A DNA stretch of 64,000 nt from Bryoerythrophyllum caledonicum (taxonomy: Eukaryota > Streptophyta > Bryopsida > Pottiales > Pottiaceae): the NCBI GenBank assembly GCA_963971425.1, contig OZ020521.1:188501-252500 (forward strand), given 5' to 3'. The position numbers and the translations under genes were made by a program. Below the pieces are notes generated by a model. It was not told the DNA's origin and searched no databases. It saw only the letters and a list, made by a program, of their open reading frames with translations. Below are positions 55,560 to 64,000 of this stretch, piece by piece (the stretch's first letter is position 1; the number at the start of each line of letters is the position of its first letter).

Positions 55560-58500
55560 ACATCGAATATGAGTTTTACCTTTTTTTAATAACGTTGGCT
55601 TATTTGGAGCACATGCGGTGTGCCTACTATCTATAGTTCTTGCGACTATCTGTGGCGTCCCCTTTGCATGCCACCTATAAATGAGATTGAATGGAAGGGT
55701 ACCGCGACGTCTCTCTTTGTTCCTATTTGTAATTCTCCTCTTCATTCTACTATTGTCATTTCATTCTATCAAATTCAACCGACATGTATTGGAAGTTGCC
55801 CCACAAGGATCTCTTACGAACATAGAAAACAACCACTAAACACGTGCTTGCGTGCATCTCGGTATCTAGGGTCAAGTTGTAAAGAAAGGAAATTATAGAG
55901 ACTCACAACTAAGCTCCGTACCATAATTGACGAACAAGTAGAGATGACTCTATTTGCGACAAGGTTAGTTATTGTCCTTGAAGCAAACAAGGAGTACCTC
56001 AGTGAATTACTATTATACCTGGAACGTGTTTCCTAGAAGACACTTGAATTTGACGAACTTGTCCCCGTCTTGGACATGTTTAAACATATGACTTCCTCTA
56101 ATATTCGCAACAAGGTAACTACTTTTTGATATTTGCAATATTTTGGAATAATAGATAGCATCACCAACATGAGAGGTTCCAATAAGTGGGCCTTCATGTA
56201 AAAGAACCATTTTCTGGAAGAAGGAATACAGTTCGATAAGGTTTTCTCTTTTAGGATAGATGAGGTGGGTTCTAAGAGTGGGGTTGATTGAATAAAGCCA
56301 TGTAGAAATAAAAACAGTTAAAAGGTAAAGTAGAATCTAGATGCAACTTGAGGGTGACTTGGACACTTAGAAAATATCTGACCATGTCAAATGCGTCAAG
56401 TCCTGGACCACTATGGCCTACCATGTGTACAATTTCACTTCCAGCCGCGTCATAACTATTGGTATTTGCGATATGTCGTCCAAAGGTGTGGCAGCCCAAG
56501 AGGTGTTCTCAAAGAATCTGAATGCAATTTTGAGTAGGCATAGTATTCCAAATCCAAATTTCAAAGGATTGATGGATAACAATGCATAAGCCAATTTGAA
56601 TGTTGTACGTATCTTATATAGTAATCAGATCCCTTGTCAGTGCTATGAAGTCCATGACAAAACAATGTCAAAAATGACACTCTATCTTGAGAGCTACCAT
56701 TTGTATCTAATTGCATTATTCTTTGTTGCTATAGGCAGTCCTTTATATCCTAGTACATTTATTAGTCAACTTTGTCCTATCTACTGCCAACTTTACCATA
56801 AGTATTTCTTTGCAAGATCTATTTAAATATGAACTGGCCAAGATGTCGTCATGTATTTTGGCGGAGTCAACCATTAACAATTAGTTGCAACAGTCAAAGA
56901 GAAGGAACAATAATTTGTATGTTGCGGCCATCAATGACAAGGTTTGAGCATTCATGCAAGTTGTTGCCTTCTACCAATTTCTAAAAGGTAAAAAGTTGGG
57001 TACTAGTTCTGGGAAGGAAGAATTTGTCTACATACTACCCATCGCACCACTCTACGCTTTGGAAATGCAAAGATCCTTTATGCCGCCCTCTCCAACATGC
57101 ATGGTGTTGGCGACTATAGTACACATGAACCTCACCTGGAATGTGAAGAAGTTTTCAATGCCTCTCTAAAATAAATAGTAGATCTCCCACCTCATTCAGA
57201 AATTGACTGACATCGCCTTGACAAGACCTGTGTCTCACGTGTTTGACTGAAGGCACGTCAAATTGATTCTACAATTGTTGACCTCACAACAAACGATTTG
57301 TCATCTCATTCCAAATATGTGCTTGTAGAAGCGAAAGATCTTCCACCAAAGTCACCTACAACTACAACTAGATTGCAAAACATCAAATCTGCTTGACACG
57401 CTTATCAAAGGTGTTTGGAGAAGATATATCCGTAAACTTGGGTGATTACCCTCCTCCCTCCAATTCTACGAAACGTCCTACTTAGAGGTACGGGAAGAAC
57501 ATGTTTGAAAAAACCCTTCAGCTCCAACTACAAAATATCATAACAGTTGTGCCTCTACCCTATTAATGAGTGGGAAGATCTGTAGAATTCTGATGGTTCT
57601 GCCTTCAACTTTGGATTGCATTGTGACCTTCAAGTCTAGAAGCATGTCCAATGTTTCAAAATATTTGTTGACAATTGATTAGTTTCCTAGCTGCGACTGC
57701 CAATCCTTTAAAGAGATGTCAGATAAGTGGCTCTGCAAGCACGGTGCAGACGTATTGAAAGCACCTCTAATAAATGTTCAACGTAGTTTATGGATTAGGT
57801 TCAAAGGTAGATGCCTTCATGCACGCTCTTAGTTTCAGCTCGAATGAGATTAAACAAGTTTTGCGGATTATGCTCCTTAAATACTATAATGCAGAGGAAT
57901 CTTGAATTGTATTCTATCAATGTCTTGCTCCTTTCTACTATAATGAAAAGGTAGTAAGAATAAAATGGCCACCCACGTAGTTCGTACATGAACATGTTCT
58001 TGCCGACCACTTGTTCTATTTTCTCGGAGATTGAGGGGAGGGATGGCGAGTAGGAATAAAGATTCTCATTTGCTTTGAAATTATAAGAGAACGGTCAATA
58101 TTAACTCTGTCAATTCAACTATCCATCTTCCAAACTCTCCCTTGTTTCTTTTATCTCTTCTACTCTCTTTGTGCAGCCTCAATCTCCGTCCAATTGTGCC
58201 CAGCTCTCTCGATTGCTCTCTCTTACTCTCTCTTACTCTCCTTGTCCCAATCGCATCTTCCTCCACTTGTCCCTTTCACTAACTTTTCCTCCTACTAATC
58301 GTCCTATTGATTTTTCCTCACTCTTTCTAACTCTCTCCGGACCCCCTAATTCAACATCCCCTATCACACTCTTTATCTCTCCCTTGATTTTGTTGTTCCT
58401 CTCCCTAACTCTCTTTCCAATTGACCCTCTTCCCAAATCCTTATTTATTTTGTCTCCAATTGTCCTTTTCCATAAGCCACTCTAACTCTCCCTAGCTTTC

Positions 58501-58920
58501 TATGTGACACTCCCTAACCTCTCTCCTCTCTTGTACTTTATAAATCTTCCATTGCAACTGCCTCTTTTTCTAGCCCTAAACCAACACCCATTGTCCCTCT
58601 TTCAAACTCTCTCTAACTAACCTTCTCTCTAACTTTCCATTTCCTTTATAATTACAACCTCAAAAGATTATATCATGTCATCATTGAAAACACTAACCAC
58701 CACGGTGATAGGTCTTTCTATTTGAAAAATGCAACTTTTCTCTACCATAAGGTACATGTACTACCAAAATCAACCTTTTCTACGCAAGATTCATGCATCC
58801 TACTCCACGGTCATAGGTCCATCATTTTTACTAATAATAATATTTTCCAACTAATTTTTTTTCAAAACTTTTACTTTATCACACAATTTCCAAAAAATAA
58901 CTTACTTTTTGGGCTTTACG
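55560..58920. other. Unannotated interior of the decayed TIR element
   Basis: Only short frames. A CTCTC-rich tract (58080-58640) resembles low-complexity microsatellite sequence. A fragment near 55900-56000 reads TIIDEQVEMTLFA, weakly like TIIDEREEMMITTLFA of the RING gene; not enough to call. Confidence 0.45.
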
Positions 58921-58982
58921 CTCACAATCAAATGCTCACTGCTCACCGCTCACCACTCTACGCACGCAAAATAGCAATCCCC

Positions 58983-59085
58983 GTGTATAAATGGGCTGAG
59001 GATTGGTCACACGAGGAACTAGGCCCCGTATTAGGATCTTGTGTTCAAGATAAGCCACCCTTTAGGGGCAGTTTATTTGGCTTAC
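58983..59085 (+). repeat. 3' LTR terminal section
   Basis: After the 11-bp duplication, GCTGAGGATTGGTCACA onward matches 26978-27072 and ends TTATTTGGCTTACA at 59085, followed by ATCAC. Confidence 0.85.
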
Positions 59086-59090
59086 AATCA
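59086..59090. repeat. Right target-site duplication ATCAC of the gypsy element
   Basis: Matches 2035-2039 exactly. Confidence 0.85.
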
Positions 59091-59337
59091 CAATCCTGAA
59101 TTCTAAAAAAAAATTGGACATGATATTGTGCTAGGTAATAAATTGAATGTTCATAGAAACGTAGTCACGGGAGAGCAGAAGACCCCAAATCAAAAGTTGT
59201 TGTGACAAAGCTGAGGTGACCACAGTTATAGGATACATTCTTAATTTAGTAAATTGTATCAAACTTTGTGTGCAATTTTTTCATTTCTACGGATTTTTCC
59301 CTGAATTTTACAAAAAAAAATTTAAAACATTTTTTTT

Positions 59338-59395
59338 TTCGAGAGAGATTTTTAGTCTCCCTGCTCGCCGCTCGCTGCTCACCGCTCACAAGATA
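59338..59395. repeat. Probable right terminus of the outer MULE/SWIM element
   Basis: CTGCTCACCGCTCACAAGAT followed by AGCGTCGC is the reverse complement of CGACGCTATCTTGTGAGCGG. That matches CGAAGCTATTTTG plus GAGCGGTGAGCGG at the left end of the 8.5-kb element (50465). It lies where the right end of the element carrying the 1-1937 gene would be after removing the gypsy insertion. Confidence 0.55.
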
Positions 59396-59412
59396 GCGTC
59401 GCTGCACAAGAA

Positions 59413-61157
59413 ATGAATGACCCTAACCTGGGCATTGCGGAGTCTTCACAGTGGCCGATGGGGCAAACTCAATTCGAGACCCCTCGTCATCATGTTGTGT
59501 TTAGGGGTACGGGGGGGACGGAACCCAACATGAAACCCCACCGTCTATCGTTCCCTCTGTCGAGTCAAGGTATTGAAAACCTGGACTCTATTGTCAGTCC
59601 CCCGGTTGTTCCCGAGGAGCCTTGCGTCGCACCCCAGGAGGTTCATCCAATCCCCGAGAATCCTCTGCATTCGGAGTCCGATAACACTTCTCCGCCAGAG
59701 CCCGATAACTCTTCTCCTCCGCAAGAGCCCGATAAGCCTGCTCTTCCGCGAGAACCCGTTAAGCCTGCTCCTCCGCCAGAGCCCGTTAAGAGTGCTCCTC
59801 CGCCAGAGCCCGATAGCTCTGCTCTGATTTCTGAGCCTGATAACCATGCTCCTCCGCCAGAGCCCGAAAGCCCTGCTCTAAAGGGGATGGACCCCGAGGA
59901 GATCAGATTGGCATTGCGTTTTATCAAGGAAGCACAGGAATCGCAATTGACCAGTATTTGGGTTTATCTTAGACTAGAAGAGTGTGTTCAGAACGGTTTT
60001 AGGGCAGAACAAAAGGTGGCGTATACGTGCATGTTGGAGTAGAATCGCGGAGTATGTACTTCAGACTGTGTTTCCTGGGAGAAAGAGCCCTTGCTCTGCT
60101 ACGAAGCCGAGGAGCATGACGCATCCACGATAGAGAAGAACCTCGGTATTATTGTGGAGGTCCTTAAACTTAGGTGAGTATTGTCGTCTATGTTATCGTG
60201 TTCTCCACGCCTGTTGTTCATCGGCACCTGTTGTCTAACATCCCCTTTCTTCTGAATTGCAGGCCTCATTTTATTCACCCGAAGGACCTGACTGGAGGTA
60301 TGAGGTTTTTCGGTCCAGACCTTCGGTAAGCCGTGGATGTCTCGCTTGCACTACAGGACTAGCATTGCGTGCTAAAGGACAAGCGGGAAGTGAAAGGCAC
60401 ATTTCTGGATTTCCTCCTTAGGCATGTCGTCTACCGTGCGAAGGAGCATGTTCAAATCTTGTATCATCGCACGCACAACTGGTTATCGGCAACGTTGCAA
60501 TGCTATCTGGCGGATGAAGAGAAGGACTGGGATGACATCGTGAGCTTTCTCAGCCCCTCATTTCGTACCACCACCAAGTCGCCGAATACCCTTATCGTCC
60601 CTTACCACGATAAAGGTCACTGGAGCGTATTCGTCGTGGAGCAAAGGCGAACGTATCACCTCGACCCAGTGAAAGGTATGCACAAGGGTCAAGAAGTGGA
60701 CAACTTTATCTTCCTTGTGCACATGGAATGGGCAAACGCGAAGGGCGTGAGGATCGGATCTCGAAGTTTTGGAGAATGGCAAAATCGATTGCCGATAAGA
60801 TTGCCTCTGCCTAATCAGAAAGAAAGCTGGGAGTGTGGTTTCATGGCAGGCTTGGCCTTCTAGCAGTACCTTATCACACGTGGTGGGCGCAAAGAGGCGG
60901 AGGAGAAGACCGTGACAATGGGGACAAAATATCTAGACTGGGACAGGAAGAAGGCGTACCGATGGTTCATGCAAGCGCTCTACAGGGAGATTGTCGCACC
61001 GCTTCCGTTCCACGATGCCCTTAATCTATGTGGACAGGATACGGTGGAGTTCGGAAGCGGAAGTCCGGACGTAGTTTTCGTGGAAGCCGGTGCAGAGACG
61101 GCGAAGAAGAAGGAAGTCCTAGTTCTCGGTATTTCAGGAGACAGTGGGGAATCGTGA
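59413..61157 (+). pseudogene. Ulp1-like (C48) cysteine protease gene of a MULE, several stops
   Basis: Exon 1 (59413 to about 60173) has a Pro/Glu-rich region with repeated PPPEPVKPAP-type units, then TAG at 60040-60042 and more coding sequence. An intron follows (GTGAGT at about 60174 to TTGCAG at 60262). Exon 2 carries TAA and TAG near 60327 and 60360, then the protease domain: NTLIVPYHDKGHWSVFVV (His), TYHLDPV (Asp) and NQKESWECGFMAG (Gln, Cys), the Ulp1 triad in order. TAG at 60861-60863 interrupts the final part, which ends at 61157. Ulp1 proteases cleave SUMO; plant MULEs of the Kaonashi/KI type are known to carry such genes. Convergent with the transposase on the - strand. Confidence 0.75.
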
Positions 61158-63420
61158 ACTTCAGGGCTTCAACGTGCTCACAAACCCACCTGTGACTCGA
61201 GGAAGGCAGAAGAAGTCAACCACGTCAAAAAGCCCGAAAAAATCAAGAAAACCGAAGGGCACCACCAAGACGAAGAAGTAGGCGATAAGGGGGGGGCAAT
61301 GCTGTACATAGCCGATAGACTCCAGGAATTTGTACAGATTAATAGGATGCCGATGTTGTACATTTCATTCATTGTAAATGACAAATTTTTCAATAGCGTA
61401 CATAAACGGAATTTGAGACCCACTTGAGGCCTGTAAGCGGAACTTAAAATCCAGTCTTTGCCGATTATATTGAATGTTGAGTTTTAACTTCATAACTAAA
61501 TAAATATCACTTCACTAGAAATTTCAGGAGATGCATGGAACTTAATCTTATCGCATCTTATCGGCAGTATTCCACTGATAAGATTACTAATAGTTATCGG
61601 TACAGATTAGCAGCTAAAATCCTCTGCCCTTTATACATAACCACTTCGGAGCCGATAACCTAAGTTGTTTCTTGAGTTAGTCTTTCGCTAGCTGGAACGG
61701 ACCTCACCCGAAAACCTCTGGAATCCAGGAAGTCATGCAACCTTCGGAGCCTCATTCCAAGGCCGTCTTCATTTGTGGGGAGCGGTGCAGCTATCTCCTG
61801 GAGTGGATGAAGCATTCCGGCTTCGATTTGAGCCTCCAACCTTGAGAGGGTGGCGTCGGTGTTGCGCAGAGCTGCATCCAAGTGCCTTGCCAGCAACGGT
61901 TGCCGATAAGCCTTGTCGAGTAGCTTCAGGACAAGCTGATGCATACAATCAAAGTCGCATACCCATGTCTCGCCTAATTCTCGAAGGTTGGAAGCCATTG
62001 GGATTACATCTCCGGTTTCGGTATCGGAGGGGACACCAATATCGGGGAAGCCCTCGGTATTCGGGTGTCGATCATTGTCTTGGCGGAGAAGATTCGTCAT
62101 TCCACCTTGGATTGTGCCACGAAGGGAGCCCAGATATCTAACAATTTTTCCCTCTGCCAGGTCAGGTCTTGTCATTTTCAGGACCTTAACCTGGTGCTTA
62201 CAGATGTTACCTTTCTGGGAATGAACACATTGGCAGACGGCCCATTCGGTGCACGGATTGTATACCGCATACGTAAGGTGTCTCCTATTTGAGGATTTAA
62301 CATATGCAGGACCTCCTGACCACTCGGGCAAGGTGACCACATTATCGGGAATTGTATTTGCTTGGTTGATTGCATTGACCATGATCTGCCGCTGCCTCTT
62401 GTTCTTTATAAAACCGTTCAGCTTATACCAGTGACTGTAATCATACTTCTCGATGACATTTCCAGTGAGCTCATAAATAAGCCAGTCCATCCTTCGGCCG
62501 ATAAGCTTCCTTTTGGATTGCCGGAACACTGCTTTCATATTAGAATGGTATGATTCGATTGCTGCAGTGGTGTCCTCGCCAGCATGGAGGATTTTCTGGT
62601 CTCCCACAACCCACATTTTGATTTTCGGGAGCCATTCCTTGTCGAAGTACTTCTAGTATGCATCAGCGTCTGGCAAGAGAGCCTTAGCTTCGCCGTAGAC
62701 GTGCCGCACCCACTCTACCAAATTCCACACTTTATCGTCGGGAGCTCTCGTCGAAGGGTCTTGGAAGTCACTTGGTGTCTCCAATACGTACATAAGTGAG
62801 CCCACAATTCCCAAGGCTCCGGCCCTCGTCTCCATGTCTTTCAACTTAGCACATGCATTCTTCTGCCACGCTCGACGAACATGCCAGAGACATAGAAACA
62901 AATGCAAGTGCGGCCAAACCTCCCTGCGATAATCCAAGGTGCCGATAAGTACAACTTGCCGAAGGCCCGTCACCCGATAACGTAAGAATACTAAATCGCT
63001 TACCGAAGAGAGTTGATCGCATTATCGGCGTCGTCAAGTACAAAGGCAGTGGGTCTCCAGTCCGGCCTTATCTGCACCAACTTCTGCTTCAGAGCGCGCA
63101 TCCAAGGCACGAGATCTGTTAGTTTGGATTTCGCAGTGATCACAAAAGCCACTGAAACCCCGTTTCTCCACTCGTCGAATTCCATCATCGTGAAGAGCGG
63201 ATACTGGACACGCAAGCAAGAAATTAAGTGGTATGGGAGTGAGTGCTCCTAATTTTTAGACGGACCTTACATGGACCACGGTATAGGTATGTGTACCTTT
63301 TTGTTGTTCGTTTCAAATGTCCCGTCTATAGCAATAATGTTATGGTGACTGTATTTCAGCATCATGTGCGTCTGAAATGGGGTTTGAATCCCAATTACGA
63401 AGGGTACGTTATCGGCATTC
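60481..63420. repeat. Dispersed GCCGATAA / TTATCGGC motif through the Ulp1-MULE element
   Basis: The exact 8-mer in either orientation is seen near 60483, 60791, 61558, 61651, 61902, 62508, 62941, 63022 and 63410, in exons, introns and spacer, plus several one-base variants. Confidence 0.65.
61160..61659. other. Convergent 3' region between Ulp1-like and transposase genes
   Basis: No gene is seen. It holds GCCGATAG, TTATCGGC and TTATCGGT motifs that also occur through both genes. Confidence 0.5.
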
Positions 63421-63980
63421 AGTACTCCGTCAACCTTGCTGCCCGGGTCTTGGTAGTAAAAAACCGTACCTCGGTTTTCTCTTATCCACATTCTGACACT
63501 CTTAGCGTCGTTGTCGTATTTCTTGTATAGTTCTTGCGCACGCACTCCGCATATGTTGCGGATGTCCTCCATGCTAAGGAAACAATCCCGAGAAGGCGTA
63601 AGAGTGCCGTCATCTTGTGCCTTCAGTACCAACTTCTGGTGCTTCTGTATTATAGCTGCCATCGGAATTTGCTCCTCAAATTGCCTGAGAACCCAAAGCC
63701 TTACTTCCTCCGACATGTACTTCTAAAAGCGGAGCTTTCCCCTCTGCACATTGTCCTTATCGTGGACGATGAGGCCCTGAGTGTCGACATGTTCCGAGAA
63801 AAAGTACCCTATCTCGGCAATATGTGGGAGAAAATAGTACCTCTTTACGTAGAATCGACATTGGCAGCCCACTTTCATAGAGCCCCCCTCCTTCACATCA
63901 GTGGCACGAGGGCCTTTCTGGCCAGCGCCGGACGTAACTTGTTTCCCTTTGTGATTGTATTTCGATGGCGTTGGTGTCAT
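61660..63980 (-). pseudogene. MULE transposase with SWIM zinc finger, several stops, may extend past window edge
   Basis: Reading leftward from 63980: a FAR1-like N-terminal region (GCQCRFYVKRYYFL, EHVDTQGLIVHD), TAG at 63723-63725, then IIAIDGTFETNN (first catalytic Asp). An interruption at about 63204-63270 has GT-AG borders but an out-of-phase join. Then come TAFVLDDADNAINSL (second Asp), a second probable intron, LFLCLWHVRRAWQKN, TAG at 62653-62655, and TTAAIESYHSNMK with a Glu. The SWIM finger is CQCVHSQKGNICKHQ near 62190-62250. The C-terminal 180 residues are unremarkable. It is a different family from the 1-1937 gene. Confidence 0.75.
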
Positions 63981-64000
63981 TTTGGGCGTGATAGCTTGGA

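Larger units (their letters stand above)
50465..58982. mobile_element. Decayed 8.5-kb TIR element (MULE-like) inside the 3' LTR
   Basis: The LTR is split at GTGTATGAATG (50454-50464), and GTGTATAAATG reappears at 58983-58993, an 11-bp duplication with one mismatch. The left end GACGAAGCTATTTTGCGTGC pairs with the reversed right end, which shares GCTATTTTGCGTGC. Both ends continue with GAGCGGTGAGCGG-type subterminal repeats and a diverged inverted repeat of about 180 bp. A 9-11-bp duplication fits MULE elements. Inside, no recognisable transposase remains; all ORFs are short. A second copy of the left-end sequence lies at 50758 (GACAAAGCTATTTTGTGTGC), so the left end is duplicated or nested. 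Confidence 0.65.
2040..59085 (+). mobile_element. Ty3/gypsy LTR retrotransposon spanning 57 kb because of nested insertions
   Basis: The LTRs begin TGTGAGC (3' LTR, 34806) or TATGAGC (5' LTR, 2040; G to A in the terminal TG) and end GGCTCACA (27072) or GGCTTACA (59085). The pair is flanked by ATCAC on both sides. The internal region (27073-34805, 7.7 kb) encodes gag, protease, reverse transcriptase, RNase H and integrase in that order, the Ty3/gypsy order. No chromodomain is seen after the integrase, so a non-chromovirus plant lineage is likely. Without nested insertions the element would be about 21 kb, of which about 9.8 kb is 5' LTR and 3.4 kb 3' LTR. The coding region has many stops and one frameshift, so it is not autonomous now. 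Confidence 0.85.

Noticed and set aside
55890..56010. Remnant of the RING gene coiled coil (TIIDEQVEMTLFA)
   Set aside because: The similarity covers only about a dozen residues and no neighbouring part of the gene is recognisable.
58081..58640. Ser/Leu-rich ORF in a CTCTC-rich tract
   Set aside because: Simple-sequence composition, no domain, both strands open over a short span.

Overview
The window is plant nuclear DNA made almost entirely of nested transposable elements. Evidence for a plant: plant-type Ty3/gypsy pol, hAT transposases with BED finger and DUF659-like catalytic region, MULE transposases with SWIM zinc fingers, a Ulp1-like protease gene beside a MULE transposase, GT-AG introns and a tRNA-derived SINE. 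The species cannot be named from sequence alone; a large, repeat-rich (possibly non-seed) land plant is my guess. I see no ordinary host gene. One 200-N assembly gap lies at 39147-39346.

Layout from outside in. (1) Bases 1-2039 and 59091-64000 are the old insertion site: a broken MULE/SWIM transposase gene whose probable right terminus is at about 59338-59395, then a second MULE (Ulp1 protease gene on +, transposase on -). (2) A Ty3/gypsy element spans 2040-59085, bounded by the 5-bp duplication ATCAC (2035-2039, 59086-59090). Its 5' LTR is 2040-8931 plus 24178-27072, the internal gag-pol region is 27073-34805, and its 3' LTR is 34806-37328 plus 49679-50464 plus 58994-59085. Each LTR contains an array of an 81-bp satellite: about 8 kb in the 5' LTR, only about 1.7 kb in the 3' LTR. 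(3) Inside the 5' LTR array sits an inverted solo LTR of a related family (8932-24172; 5-bp duplication GCGAG). (4) Inside that solo LTR sits hAT element 1 (9002-21945; 8-bp duplication GCCTAGAT). (5) Inside the 3' LTR array sits hAT element 2 (37329-49670; duplication AGGACCA). (6) Also inside the 3' LTR sits a decayed 8.5-kb TIR element (50465-58982), itself holding inverted satellite arrays and a SINE.

The most interesting system is the pair of giant hAT transposons. Each is about 12-13 kb and carries four genes: a BED/hAT transposase, a short gene for an unrecognised 'VDWSTL' domain, a long gene with that same domain plus coiled coil plus RING-H2 finger, and a divergent protein kinase. 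Seven of the eight genes have a TATA box right next to a cluster of short GC-rich palindromic repeats, and further clusters lie near element ends. The repeat motif differs completely between the two elements (GACGTC-centred in element 1, CCGCGG-centred in element 2), while the 13-bp terminal inverted repeats and the gene set are shared. This suggests an element-specific regulon, possibly read by the element's own DNA-binding protein. In both copies the transposase, short-domain or RING genes carry lesions, but the kinase reading frame is intact.
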